Made by a program: the position numbers and the translations under genes. From assembly GCA_045637205.1 (NCBI GenBank), contig JAZTYY010000078.1, positions 1-64,000 on the forward strand: a stretch of DNA of 64,000 nt, written 5' to 3'. Positions 43,101 through 51,541 of the stretch are shown here, piece by piece (the first letter of the stretch is position 1; each line of letters begins with the position of its first letter). The stretch is from RGIG4608 sp045637205 (GTDB taxonomy: Bacteria > Bacillota > Clostridia > Oscillospirales > CAG-272). The notes below the pieces were generated by a model that had not been told where the DNA came from, searched no databases, and saw nothing but the letters and a program-made list of their open reading frames with translations.

Positions 43101-44178
43101 TAGAAGTTGTTTCAACTATGAGTTCAGAGCCAACTACTGCAATATTTTGGATTGTCGCATTATGAATGGATGAGAACAAGCCTGCGCCCATGCTTGTGCC
43201 AGAATGCTTATCTGTTGCATCAAGTTCCCAACCATTAACACGGAGGTTATAGATTGTGTGGTTTCCACCATCGAAAGTACCATTGAATGTCTTACCACCG
43301 TTATATGCCCAACCTCCACCGATGGGGTTGAAGAGTTTATTATCAAGGTCAATGTCAGTAGCGAGAGTTACTGTCTTACCTTCGAATTTATTGCCTCCAT
43401 CAACAAGGTCTCTAAAACCAAGGAAGTCTGCAACATCATTAAGTGTAAATTGAGTATCATTTTCGTTGTACCAAGATGTATTTGCTACAGTATCATTTTC
43501 CCACTTACTTACATTAGTCTGTCTTGCTGAGAAAACTGAGAAGGATGAAACGTGAATTGTTACGTCACCCGTTTCTTCGTTATACACGTACTGATTATGA
43601 ATAGCAAAATCAGCCACGCTATTAACTCTCATCATAAGAACGGGTACGCCGTTTTCAAGATGATAGAATTTAAGTTCAGTATTTTTAAGTCCAATGGGAA
43701 GAATTGCACCAAGCTTAACAGTGATTGGTGTTTTGTTATCAAGCGCAACGCCTGAAATATGAACATCCAAATCTGTGAGGACTTCACCGTCAAGTGCTGC
43801 TTCCTCTTCTACATTTTTGATTGAGAGTGCAAGAGATGATGCACCAAGCTCAACCTTAACGTCCGCGGGAATTAAAGCTGTAACGCCCTCTTCTCCGCCA
43901 ATTACAACGTCACTTGAAAGTGCGCCGTAAATAAGTGCATCATTAGAAATCTCTGTTGATGCGGAATACACCTCGTTAGGATCCTTTGCATCCTCAACTG
44001 AGGGCTTTGTTACAGTGCCAGGCTGAATAACAGTGATGAAATCGTCTTTTTGACCTTCATTTACACCATCTTCGTGGCTATGCTGACTCTGGAAGCAAGA
44101 GGTCATAAGACCAACTACCATAATCATGCAAAGCACAAGCGCAAGCACTCTTGTGAAAATAGAGTTGTTTGTTTTCAT
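40108..44178 (-). CDS. Large multidomain surface lipoprotein
   Basis: The 1356-aa protein starts at the ATG behind GGAAAGGAAATGTT. A signal sequence ending in G-L-M-T-S-C gives a lipidated Cys. Residues 220-600 include a GLUG-like beta-helical stretch (F-N-G-T-F-D-G-G-N-H-T-I-Y-N-L-R-V, then G-L-F-S-S-I-H-N-A-T-I-Q-N-I-A-V-V-G). Further modules include a starch-binding-like region near 600-680, OB-like domains (N-G-D-E-I-T-V-S-A-K-I) and several C-x-x-C knuckles (E-C-G-N-I-V, C-D-Y-C-G, C-D-N-C-G-K-C). The C-terminus holds beta-sandwiches. It is probably a glycan- or host-binding cell-surface protein. A structured leader that can cover its start codon precedes it. Confidence 0.8.
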   Translation of the reverse strand: MKTNNSIFTRVLALVLCMIMVVGLMTSCFQSQHSHEDGVNEGQKDDFITVIQPGTVTKPSVEDAKDPNEVYSASTEISNDALIYGALSSDVVIGGEEGVTALIPADVKVELGASSLALSIKNVEEEAALDGEVLTDLDVHISGVALDNKTPITVKLGAILPIGLKNTELKFYHLENGVPVLMMRVNSVADFAIHNQYVYNEETGDVTIHVSSFSVFSARQTNVSKWENDTVANTSWYNENDTQFTLNDVADFLGFRDLVDGGNKFEGKTVTLATDIDLDNKLFNPIGGGWAYNGGKTFNGTFDGGNHTIYNLRVNGWELDATDKHSGTSMGAGLFSSIHNATIQNIAVVGSELIVETTSIGIIAGCAQGKCTFENIIVSDATIGNYQMRNGGIVGDIYVIESDNVPENEYSHTFTNIVVDSTVKLSSMWGDFDTGNGGVIGGKYGSAKVLMQNVIVAAEIDAFSDVTAAYQWYAYRRCGMLVGYTGQNSPKQATNAAADFLTCVNVNVYYGDWVNYTYYQFANQDSSWQSNYPWVRAQESDYNGPFSNVRYGNPVINGVKINTIELAEANKTGFAAITFNQLYGGGQGVYGTAEHKTGGIITHSKTSKTIYIHNNLDWTNLKLQYWFANGDDTWTTTIDGIDMSTMLLENGIYKLNLPIYVDGFKIVADGDKEIEFDLSELAENNTYTVGGEEHVHEWDAEGNCDCGAKSTTKWELVTDASNIKVGDSIIIVATNSNVALSTTQNKNNRGQASVKKSENVITFGADVQIITLEAGNVDGTFAFNVGDGYLYAASSSDNYLRTETTLSNNSSWTITIEDGVATITAKGSNTRNLLRYNSTNSLFSCYASGQQDINIYVQRIQEICAVCTMEEINRQNPTCLEDGYVNEQCTECGNIVTTNLDAYRHNYSGTNPYICMNNCGVHNLPEAGSTITIQEALWIAETLENGKETSNKYVITGVIDDKDHPSNTGATTITVGEHSIYITNIHNIDGSVGYKDFITKIKNGDEITVSAKIAKNDSSEAQLRETWLAAHLDTNEDGTCDYCGTTIGGTVEPDPEAPVETTVSMNIFADQGSLENKVITWTSGDIKVSNAQGSSTSAILTTDTNLFRVYANSTFTISAPNISKIVITCTSSSYATACKNTFSSVNGCTATISGSVVTITFETPVDTVTAKATAQFRLNNIEVTYTTGDNGGSEGGETPTPEHTCTSICDNCGKCTDTLCTESVCVNNQCPGHESVTEPSVVLEITPSDFNGTSYAANNNTKAENGYSYTSNQVMLQSNIMQWQKSNGYITISSNEFVKLELKSTAGTFTVTVGGKTVTGTTTNGVTTYDLTGLTGQIKISVGSVLGKTEYIKFYK

Positions 44179-44278
44179 AACATTTCCTTTCCTAAATAAG
44201 CTCAATTTTCGGTAACGAAAGGACACAAAATTTATATCCTTTCGTTACCGCCACACACAACTCGGTGTGGAAATGTTA
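44178..44278 (-). promoter_or_regulatory. Structured leader RNA that can sequester the start codon
   Basis: In the transcript, the 10-mer at 44278-44269 is perfectly complementary to 44187-44178, which spans the end of the ribosome binding region and the A of the start codon. Between them lie a CCACAC/GTGTGG hairpin (44251-44270) and a perfect 13-bp hairpin (44211-44223 with 44237-44249). The outer helix and first hairpin share two bases, so they compete. This is the anatomy of a translational switch. It matches no riboswitch class I know. Confidence 0.55.
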
Positions 44279-44311
44279 CTATATATAGTAAAAAATTCAT
44301 TAACAGTGCTA

Positions 44312-44340
44312 ATTATAGCACAAGATATATAACAAATCAA
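44312..44340 (-). promoter_or_regulatory. Promoter of the 1356-aa lipoprotein gene
   Basis: On the minus strand TTGATT (44335-44340), a 17-bp spacer and TATAAT (44312-44317). Transcription from about 44305 gives a leader of about 127 nt. A 14-bp palindrome (44277-44290) lies in the early transcribed region. Confidence 0.75.
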
Positions 44341-44450
44341 CCCATTTTTTTACAACTTTTTTACCAAATTGTAAATTTTTCCAAAATGGAATATTAGATA
44401 CGCGAGTTTTGAATATAATTTCATAATGATGTTTCTTGGGAGGATTTTTT

Positions 44451-44975
44451 ATGAAGCATTCATTTAAATCTTGGCAATTTTTGGGCTTTGCCTTCACGTC
44501 ATTAATGGGCACAATTTTGCATTTTTTATATGATTGGCTTGATATGTCCACGTGGATTGCACCCTTTTCTGCCGTTAATGAATCCACGTGGGAGCATATG
44601 AAGATACTATTTTGGCCAATGCTTTTATTTGCCTTTTTTGAATGGTTTTTCTTTAAGGAGCGCACTGATTTTTGGTGTATCAAGCTACGCGGAATTCTTT
44701 TGGGATTGATATTAATTCCAACTATATTTTACACACTAAAGGGGGTTATTGGCGGCTATCCCGATTGGCTAAACATTGCTATTTTCTTTATTGCCGCTGC
44801 CCTTTCATATCGTTATGAGGCAAAGCTATTCGATCCGATGAAGATAGGGTGTAAATCCCCTAAATTGTCACTATCATTTCTTGTGATTATTTCCCTTCTA
44901 TTCATAATTTTTACGTTTGAAGCTCCCGAAATTGCCATTTTTAAAGACCCCTTGACAGGCACATATGGAATATAA
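44451..44975 (+). CDS. DUF6512-like integral membrane protein
   Basis: The 174-aa protein starts at the ATG behind GGGAGGATTTTTT; an in-frame TTG 15 nt upstream overlaps that site. It has five to six hydrophobic segments (around residues 8-24, 54-72, 85-102, 110-128, 145-162) and a conserved N-E-S-T-W-E-H-M-K motif near 45. This layout matches small Clostridia membrane proteins grouped as DUF6512, of unknown function. It is monocistronic, with a -10-like TATAAT near 44415 and a strong terminator behind it. Confidence 0.75.
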   Translation: MKHSFKSWQFLGFAFTSLMGTILHFLYDWLDMSTWIAPFSAVNESTWEHMKILFWPMLLFAFFEWFFFKERTDFWCIKLRGILLGLILIPTIFYTLKGVIGGYPDWLNIAIFFIAAALSYRYEAKLFDPMKIGCKSPKLSLSFLVIISLLFIIFTFEAPEIAIFKDPLTGTYGI

Positions 44976-44979
44976 AAAA

Positions 44980-45004
44980 GATGGGGAATCCGTGATTCCC
45001 CATC
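44980..45004. terminator. Bidirectional terminator
   Basis: GATGGGGAATC (44980-44990) pairs perfectly with GATTCCCCATC (44994-45004) between two convergent genes, with A-rich and T-rich flanks. Confidence 0.85.
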
Positions 45005-45011
45005 AAATTTT

Positions 45012-47774
45012 TTATTGTCTTTCCCATCTAGCCTGGAGTGTTACGTTACCCGCAATATTCCAAACGCCTGATTCGATTTTTTGGTTACCGTAGTACCAAC
45101 CAAGGAAAGTATATCCTGAACGTGTAATTTCAGGAAGTGTATATGTTTCACCATATCCAACACGCTCAACGTATGTTGAAGTGCTGCTATACATCAATCC
45201 TGAAACTTCAGAGCATTGTGCTGTAGCTACACTTGTTGGCTTTAGTGTACCACTGATATATACAGTAGCTGAACCCGATGTAGAGTATGAATAAGCTCTT
45301 ACACCAATATAGTAAAGAGTTCCTGCTGTTACATTGTAAGTATATGAGAAATTGCCCCCTGAACCACCATCATCATTATATGTAAGTGTTGAAAATGAGG
45401 AATCATATAAGTAACCATAAGTATCATAGTTACTTGAGCTATAAACAGTAATACTTCCACTTACCAACGGAACAAATGCATAATAACGAACTGATGTTCC
45501 ATTTAAAGATACAGAAGCAGAGGAACCAACGCTAATTGTATTATATGTACAGCTTACCCACTTAGCATACAAAGTAATATCTTGTGTCAAAGTGCCACTA
45601 AAGGAATATCTATTAGTGCAACTGCTATCAGTATACCAACCAGCAAATATATATCCACTACGTGTAGGAATTGAAGGATATGACAACGTTTGACCGTTGC
45701 TAAGTTCAACAACTGAGTTTGTTAATCCTGAATAATTATAGTTATATGTCACCTTAATTGTTTTATAAGCTTCAGTAGCATTATTAAAGGTTACGTTATA
45801 ATACACTATTTCTTCCCATCTAGGAGTCAAGATAACGTTATCTTCAGCAATTGTCCATCTTCCGGATTCAACCTTTGTATTACCCATATACCAGCCAAGG
45901 AATCTATAACCCGGTCTTGTAGGTGTGGGCAATGTGAATGTAGAATCATATGTAGCCTCCAATTTATATGTGGAGTATGCTTGATGTACAAGTCCTGAAA
46001 CTGATGCAGTAGCGCTTGACGTGGATTTAAATCCATTGAAATAGAAGTATGCTGTTGAATAGTAAGAGGATGATGTGCTGTATTTATAAATAGAAATAAC
46101 AATTACGTCACCTGCAGAGCATTCAAAATTAATATAATCATAGTATGTGGAAGAAACATAACTGTTGCTTCTAATTGTTGTACCCTTAGTCAAGTTATAA
46201 ACCTGGAGATAGTAACTATATGAAGAACTTGAATAAGAGTTCTTGTAATAGATTTTATGTGTTCCAGTTTCATTAGCTACAAGATAGATATGCTTTTTGT
46301 CACTTGAATCTGTGTATCTGGTTGACAAGCTATAAGCATTAGAGCTTGATGTATAATCACTGGGATTAATTTGAACTTCAGTATATGCACTAGACATAGA
46401 CATCTGTGTCCAACCGGCATACAATGTCATATCAGCAGTAATTGTACCTGTGAAATTATATCTTGTTGTGCAATTACTATCTGTGTACCAGCCTGTGAAT
46501 ACGTAATCACTTCTTGTAGGAATGCTGGGGTAAGACAATGTATTGCCGTTTCTAATAGTTACTTGAGAATTCTTTGATCCACTATAGTTGTAGTTATATG
46601 TAACAACCAAGCTACTCTTTGTAGTAACGTCATCAAAAGTAACGTCATATTTATTAGGAGACCACTGAGCCACGAATGTTATTGGTTCGTCTTCATTTTC
46701 TATAGTATCCCATTTACCGTTTTGCGCAATCTTTTTATAATTTCTATACCAACCATCAAAAGTATAACCTGTTTTTGTAGGTCTGGGTAATTCATAGTAA
46801 GAACCATATTCTACACTAAATGTTGAATCAACACCTACGCCACCGTTAGCATTTAATGTTATTGTATAATCATCAGCGTCCCACTTAGCTGTAATTTGTT
46901 TATCACCAAAGCTAAATTGAGGAATAGTTGCATTAGAAGAAACTTCACCATCAATTTCCCAACCGATGAAATCATAACCATCTCTTGTGGGGTTATTCAA
47001 CACAATATCCCCAGTCAACATTGTGTAACTGTCGGGATTGGGATTTGCAAGTGTACCACCATCAAGGTTATATGTAATATCGTGTGACATTGTTACCAAA
47101 ATGATGCCTGTTACAATAAGAGCTAATGCAACAAATGCAATTGAACAAATAAGAATTATCTTCTTTGCCTTTGCTTTTGCCTTTGCCTTGCGAATTCTTT
47201 CAGCCTCTTCCCATGCTGCCTTATCCTTATACCATTTATCAAGGCGAGCTTCAGCTTCTGTTACCTTCTTGGGAGCATCCTTAAATTCACCAATTGACTT
47301 GAGTGCGGCAATTGCCTCTTTAATTTGAACGTCTGTTACTGATTGCGCAACAATAACTGATGTTGCTCGACCATAAACGAATTCCTTGCGCGCCAATTCC
47401 TTAGCTTCCATGCACTCCTTAGCCTTTGCCTTAGAATCAGCATAATCACCCAATTTTTGGAAGATAGCCAACGCTTGATCAAAGTGCTTTGCTTCAAGCA
47501 TTTTTACAGCACTGTCATACTCGCGCTTATCCATCTCCTCCTTTGTCAATACAGGAGTAGGAGCCTGTGCTGTGCTCTTGCCACAGTTTTGACAGAACTT
47601 ATCACCTACAGGATACTTACTTCCGCAATGAACACAAAATTCAAATGCGGGTGCCTGTGGTTTTGTGGGAGCTGCCTTAGGAACAGGAGTTCCGCACGTA
47701 GTACAAAACGCACTATCAGGTGTCAAGGGAGCACCGCACTTTGTACATTTTCTTACTTGATTTTGATTATCCAT
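45012..47774 (-). CDS. Zinc-ribbon membrane protein with extracellular InlB-type repeats
   Basis: The 920-aa protein starts at the ATG behind AAGGAG. The cytoplasmic N-terminus has two zinc ribbons (C-T-K-C-G ... C-T-T-C-G at about 10-30 and C-V-H-C-G ... C-Q-N-C-G at about 48-68). An alpha-helical repeat region (D-Q-A-L-A-I-F-Q-K-L-G-D-Y-A-D-S-K) and a lysine-rich coil precede one membrane helix near residue 215. Outside the cell lie at least six InlB B-repeat/Flg_new modules (G-Y-x-F-x-G-W-Y ... I-T-L-x-A-x-W), mixed with pre-peptidase C-like sandwich domains. Cytoplasmic zinc sensors with extracellular adhesin repeats are typical of Clostridia surface proteins. It lies after the TetR gene and may be its target. 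Confidence 0.85.
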   Translation of the reverse strand: MDNQNQVRKCTKCGAPLTPDSAFCTTCGTPVPKAAPTKPQAPAFEFCVHCGSKYPVGDKFCQNCGKSTAQAPTPVLTKEEMDKREYDSAVKMLEAKHFDQALAIFQKLGDYADSKAKAKECMEAKELARKEFVYGRATSVIVAQSVTDVQIKEAIAALKSIGEFKDAPKKVTEAEARLDKWYKDKAAWEEAERIRKAKAKAKAKKIILICSIAFVALALIVTGIILVTMSHDITYNLDGGTLANPNPDSYTMLTGDIVLNNPTRDGYDFIGWEIDGEVSSNATIPQFSFGDKQITAKWDADDYTITLNANGGVGVDSTFSVEYGSYYELPRPTKTGYTFDGWYRNYKKIAQNGKWDTIENEDEPITFVAQWSPNKYDVTFDDVTTKSSLVVTYNYNYSGSKNSQVTIRNGNTLSYPSIPTRSDYVFTGWYTDSNCTTRYNFTGTITADMTLYAGWTQMSMSSAYTEVQINPSDYTSSSNAYSLSTRYTDSSDKKHIYLVANETGTHKIYYKNSYSSSSYSYYLQVYNLTKGTTIRSNSYVSSTYYDYINFECSAGDVIVISIYKYSTSSSYYSTAYFYFNGFKSTSSATASVSGLVHQAYSTYKLEATYDSTFTLPTPTRPGYRFLGWYMGNTKVESGRWTIAEDNVILTPRWEEIVYYNVTFNNATEAYKTIKVTYNYNYSGLTNSVVELSNGQTLSYPSIPTRSGYIFAGWYTDSSCTNRYSFSGTLTQDITLYAKWVSCTYNTISVGSSASVSLNGTSVRYYAFVPLVSGSITVYSSSNYDTYGYLYDSSFSTLTYNDDGGSGGNFSYTYNVTAGTLYYIGVRAYSYSTSGSATVYISGTLKPTSVATAQCSEVSGLMYSSTSTYVERVGYGETYTLPEITRSGYTFLGWYYGNQKIESGVWNIAGNVTLQARWERQ

Positions 47775-47828
47775 AACTTCTCCTTCTTTCAATTTTTTAT
47801 AATGTAATAATCAATAAAACTAATTAAA

Positions 47829-48428
47829 TCAACCGATTGACTTTTCCCAAAGAATCTTCTTTTCTTCGACGGTTCTTAATTCTAAATATACACTTCTCTC
47901 AGTTTCCTCGTTATTTGGCAACGTGCCTCGAAGCACTCTTTGAATTTTAGGAAAAGCAATATCATACATATGATTCAACTCAACCCAAGCATCAGCATCC
48001 TGTGCAAACACAGGCTCCATAACGTCAAGCAGAGGCTGATATATTGCCTTTCTTTTCTCTTCAAAATTGTTTGAGTAGTATGAAGAATAATAATATTGGA
48101 TAAAAAATGAGCATTTATCCTTGTTTGAAAGTGTAAATCTCCAAAAATCATGGAACACTGCCTTAAAGCCAAGGTTTACACCGTCATTTTTAGTTGCATC
48201 AATTTTACTCCAAGATTCCTTCATCACAAACATCAGCTCTTTATCCAAGGTATCAAACGTTTGCTTTAGCAAGTCGTCCTTGCTTTCAAAATAGCGATAG
48301 ATATATACCTCACTAAGACCTGAATCGTTTGAGAGTGCCTTGGTGGTTGCATTAGAAATTCCCTGAGCAGATACTACGCGAATTGCACTTTGCATTAGTG
48401 CTTGACGCACCTCATTACCTCTGTTCAT
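47829..48428 (-). CDS. TetR-family transcriptional regulator
   Basis: The 199-aa protein has the TetR DNA-binding region at 8-55 (I-R-V-V-S-A-Q-G-I-S-N-A-T-T-K-A-L-S-N-D-S-G-L-S-E-V-Y-I-Y-R-Y-F-E-S-K-D-D-L). A helical ligand domain with many aromatic residues (F-I-Q-Y-Y-Y-S-S-Y-Y) follows. An 18-bp palindrome lies 25 bp before its start, the usual spot for autorepression. The next gene on the same strand, 54 bp on, encodes the InlB-repeat protein, so both may be controlled together. The ligand is unknown. Confidence 0.88.
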   Translation of the reverse strand: MNRGNEVRQALMQSAIRVVSAQGISNATTKALSNDSGLSEVYIYRYFESKDDLLKQTFDTLDKELMFVMKESWSKIDATKNDGVNLGFKAVFHDFWRFTLSNKDKCSFFIQYYYSSYYSNNFEEKRKAIYQPLLDVMEPVFAQDADAWVELNHMYDIAFPKIQRVLRGTLPNNEETERSVYLELRTVEEKKILWEKSIG

Positions 48429-48452
48429 TCTTTATCCTCACCAAATTTACAA

Positions 48453-48470
48453 TGTAAGTAATCACTTACA
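48453..48470. promoter_or_regulatory. TetR-type operator
   Basis: TGTAAGTAATCACTTACA is a perfect palindrome with a 4-bp centre, 25 bp upstream of the TetR gene. It is the probable autorepression site. Confidence 0.7.
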
Positions 48471-48597
48471 AATCGTTAAAAAATTAAGTTATATGACCTG
48501 ATTTTCAACGGAAATATAACTTTACATACATTATAATACCTAAAACGACGCTTGTCAATAGTAATTGACATAATATTACCCTATTATTTACACAAAA

Positions 48598-48626
48598 AAG
48601 CCAACGGCTAAAAAAGTCGTTGGCTT
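48598..48626 (-). terminator. Terminator of the GH31 operon
   Basis: AAGCCAACGGCT (48598-48609) pairs with AGTCGTTGGCTT (48615-48626), with one G-U pair and an A5 loop. It lies 6 bp after the GH31 stop. Confidence 0.8.
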
Positions 48627-48631
48627 ATCTT

Positions 48632-50857
48632 TTAGAAGAGTGCGGCAATTTCATCAAGTGCCTCTTTTACGAATTTGGGGTATTTATTACTAAATGCCTT
48701 TCCCTTCCACAAATTAGGCTTTTGAACGCGAGTTAAAAGGTTGTTTTTAAGCTCACTTGCATCAACGTTTGATTTGTGCTTAGGAGATTTAAATGAGATT
48801 TCTATCGGCTCATTACCAAGGGTAATTTGCACGTCTTCAACCTCCAAATCTCTAAATTTAATGCAAAATTCTCTTGTTTTAGGCAAGAAGCTAAAGGTAT
48901 TTGCAGGTGGCGTGATTTTCAAGCTAAGCTCATCCTCAGTTTCCTCAAGCTCAAACTTAGTTATCGCATACTCACCCTTTTCAAATGCCTTAGTTTCGCC
49001 ATCATCATCGTACAATTCATATGTACCGTTCCCTCTCCAAACGTGAATTTCAAGAGGCTGGTCGAGAGAAAGACTATTTGTCTTGCCATCCTTATACATT
49101 GGCACGATTGCACCTTCTTTGGCAAGGACGGGAATGGAATCAAGATCGCGATACATCTTCACCCATTTGCCACCCTGATATATTCTTCCATTGAAAATAT
49201 CAGTCCATCTACCCTCGGGCAACCAAACGTCAACGCTTGAAAGGTTGAGGCGCTTATCCTGTGGCTTAGTTATGGGGCAAACCATAAGCTGTCCACCAAA
49301 GATATACTGATTTTTCACTTTATATGCGTCGGGTGAATTATATCTATAATACATCGGCATACAAATCGGCTCACCGTATGTATGTGTGCGGTAATTGGCA
49401 GTATAGAGATATGGAATCAACTTGTGGCGCAAACGAAGAAAGTCTTCAGAGATTTTATTTACAGCATAGCTTCTCTTCCAAGGCTCTTTACCCATATAAT
49501 CTGAGTTTGACGAGTGCAATCTATTTATTGGGCTGAACACTCCATATTGCAACCAACGAAGGTATAATTCATCGTCTTGAATACCCTTCATATGACCGCC
49601 AATATCATGACTCCACCACGTGTAGCCTGCATTTGCAGCACAGTTTGTAAAGTAGGGTTGGAAATCAAGGCTCTTCCAAGTAACTATTGTATCACCCGAA
49701 AAACCAAGTGGGTATCTATGGCTTCCAAGCCCTGAATAACGAGAAAGGATGAGTGGACGCTTTTCACCTCTATCAGCATTTTGCGTATGGTAGTGATTAA
49801 GCGCCCAAAGGGGATCAAGCCCCTCAATTTTAGAGCGTTTTCCCTGTTGCCAGTCTATCCACCAAAAATCAACTCCGTCATTTTCTAAAGGATTATGCAA
49901 CACTTCAAAATAAGCGCGCATAAACTCGGGGTCAGTTACGTCAAACGAGATAATTTCCTTATCCTCGGGATTTTTACCAAGCTTCTTGCACATCTCTGTA
50001 TAAGCATCTTCAAAGAAGCGTACGCCTTGAGATGGGTGAACATTTAGTGTGATTTTAAATCCATTTTCGTGAAGCCAATTCAAAAGTTCTTTGTAGTCGG
50101 GGAAAAGCTCGGTATTCCAAGAATAACCCGTCCAACCTTGAAGAAAATGATAATATATAACTTCTTCAGGGCATTTGGGCTTTTCACTTCTCGCCTCTTC
50201 GCCAAAGCGATTTATTACATCGGTCCAGTGCCAATCCATATCAATTGTGGCAACGGTAATCGGAATTTCGCGATTGATAAACTCTTTCATAAGGGTGCGA
50301 TATTCCTCTTGAGTATATGCCTTATATCTACTCCACCAGTTGCCAAGCGCGTATTTGGGGATAAGTGGCACTTTGCCTGTTAACGAGAAAAAGTCCTTAA
50401 GTTGTTCAAGATAATTTTGACCGTAGGCAAACCAATATCTATCTTTACATTTTTCGCGCAAAGAGATTGTGCCGTCGGCATTGATAATCAAGCTTTTACT
50501 ATCATCAAGGACGGACGTTCCATATTTTGAGGTAATGCCATCTTGAAGCTTTACAGCACCATTAGCCATATCAAGTGTTCTTGCGGTGCCTGGCAATGAT
50601 TTTTGTGAGAAATTATGGCATTTTTCATCAAATTTCGCACAAATTACGTCTCCGCTATTTTTATCAACCTTGAATTCAACTTCATCGGTAGTTATTTTGA
50701 GATTTTTACTGTCATCCTTGACAGAATAGTTAATTTTTCCCAAATCTCTATTTTGAACTACTTGAGTTGGCAAATCGCAAAAAGCACCCTTCTCAGTTCT
50801 CAAAATTCGAGGGGTTATTAAGGATATTCGAAGATCTTTTTCTTGATAAATAATCAT
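48632..50857 (-). CDS. GH31 alpha-glucosidase/alpha-xylosidase family enzyme
   Basis: The 741-aa enzyme has no signal peptide. An N-terminal beta-sandwich (about 1-165) is followed by the catalytic barrel. I-D-M-D-W-H-W (205-211) is the start of a conserved strand, F-W-W-I-D-W-Q-Q-G (331-339) holds the nucleophile Asp335, and G-F-S-G-D-T (385-390) holds the acid/base Asp389. The C-terminal sandwich ends near 730. The W-I-D-W-Q variant and short loops resemble GH31 subgroups acting on sulphoquinovose or other glycosides rather than maltose, so specificity is open. It begins 9 bp after the flavin-reductase-like gene, as one operon. Confidence 0.85.
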   Translation of the reverse strand: MIIYQEKDLRISLITPRILRTEKGAFCDLPTQVVQNRDLGKINYSVKDDSKNLKITTDEVEFKVDKNSGDVICAKFDEKCHNFSQKSLPGTARTLDMANGAVKLQDGITSKYGTSVLDDSKSLIINADGTISLREKCKDRYWFAYGQNYLEQLKDFFSLTGKVPLIPKYALGNWWSRYKAYTQEEYRTLMKEFINREIPITVATIDMDWHWTDVINRFGEEARSEKPKCPEEVIYYHFLQGWTGYSWNTELFPDYKELLNWLHENGFKITLNVHPSQGVRFFEDAYTEMCKKLGKNPEDKEIISFDVTDPEFMRAYFEVLHNPLENDGVDFWWIDWQQGKRSKIEGLDPLWALNHYHTQNADRGEKRPLILSRYSGLGSHRYPLGFSGDTIVTWKSLDFQPYFTNCAANAGYTWWSHDIGGHMKGIQDDELYLRWLQYGVFSPINRLHSSNSDYMGKEPWKRSYAVNKISEDFLRLRHKLIPYLYTANYRTHTYGEPICMPMYYRYNSPDAYKVKNQYIFGGQLMVCPITKPQDKRLNLSSVDVWLPEGRWTDIFNGRIYQGGKWVKMYRDLDSIPVLAKEGAIVPMYKDGKTNSLSLDQPLEIHVWRGNGTYELYDDDGETKAFEKGEYAITKFELEETEDELSLKITPPANTFSFLPKTREFCIKFRDLEVEDVQITLGNEPIEISFKSPKHKSNVDASELKNNLLTRVQKPNLWKGKAFSNKYPKFVKEALDEIAALF

Positions 50858-50866
50858 ATTTTTCTC

Positions 50867-51424
50867 TTAATTAATTTTCTTTCCATCGGCAAAGGCTTTA
50901 CCTGCGGCTTCGCCAATTTTCCAATATGTGTGAGTTGAACTATCATAAGTAATGGGATCAAGCTTATGTACGTCGATTTGTCCCTTTTCATTAAGGATTT
51001 CTTCATTGGCGCTAACGTTTACAATTTCACCTATGCAAATTTCGTCCTCGTTGAATTTAAGCAAACGACATTCAACGGTCATTGGAAGTTCCTCAATAAT
51101 TGGAGCATTGACAAATTCACTCTTTGTTGCATGAAATCCCGCCCTTGCAAATTTATCGGGCACGTCGTTGGCGGAAACAATACCAACGTAGTCGCATTCA
51201 GCAACCATTTGGGCAGTTGCAAAGCTTAGTGTAAAAGCACCTGTTTTCTTTATATTTTCAGTTGTTTTATGCTCGTGAGCAAGACAAACCATAACCTGAT
51301 TCGTATCATATATTCCACCCCACGCAGCATTCATTGCATTAGGATTGCCATTTTCATCATATGTGCCAACAATAAGCACGGGCATTGGATAAAGCCATGA
51401 TTTAGGTCCAAAATTCTTTCTCAT
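50867..51424 (-). CDS. Flavin reductase-like FMN-binding protein
   Basis: The 185-aa protein starts at the ATG 7 nt after TTGGAGG. It matches the flavin-reductase-like FMN-binding split barrel: P-M-P-V-L-I-V-G-T-Y-D-E-N-G-N-P-N-A-M-N-A-A-W-G-G near the start, V-C-L-A-H-E-H-K-T-T-E-N-I, then F-T-L-S-F-A, and the C-terminal P-I-T-Y-D-S-S-T-H-T-Y-W-K-I-G. Members bind FMN and reduce flavins or small substrates. It is cotranscribed with GH31 from a strong promoter; the reason for the pairing is not clear. Confidence 0.88.
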   Translation of the reverse strand: MRKNFGPKSWLYPMPVLIVGTYDENGNPNAMNAAWGGIYDTNQVMVCLAHEHKTTENIKKTGAFTLSFATAQMVAECDYVGIVSANDVPDKFARAGFHATKSEFVNAPIIEELPMTVECRLLKFNEDEICIGEIVNVSANEEILNEKGQIDVHKLDPITYDSSTHTYWKIGEAAGKAFADGKKIN

Positions 51425-51453
51425 TTTATGTACCTCCAAGATTCATTAAATTT

Positions 51454-51482
51454 ATTATACCATTTAAAAAATAAAATTGCAA
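51454..51482 (-). promoter_or_regulatory. Promoter of the flavin reductase-GH31 operon
   Basis: On the minus strand TTGCAA (51477-51482), a 17-bp spacer and TATAAT (51454-51459). It lies only 6 bp from the -35 box of the divergent promoter. Confidence 0.75.
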
Positions 51483-51488
51483 CAACAA

Positions 51489-51517
51489 TTGAAATTAATT
51501 CCAAAATGTGATATAAT
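51489..51517 (+). promoter_or_regulatory. Promoter of the MmcQ/YjbR-like gene
   Basis: TTGAAA (51489-51494), a 17-bp spacer and TATAAT (51512-51517), 24 bp before the start codon. Confidence 0.75.
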
Positions 51518-51541
51518 TTTAAAAAAGTAGGTGATTTATTA

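Noticed and set aside
44178..44278. A known riboswitch class (c-di-GMP, SAM, TPP or glutamine) before the lipoprotein
   Set aside because: None of the conserved core sequences of these classes is present; only the helical layout is switch-like.
44309..44683. 124-aa minus-strand ORF overlapping the DUF6512-like gene
   Set aside because: It is antisense to a gene with a good ribosome binding site and contains a promoter region; its composition is that of a shadow frame.
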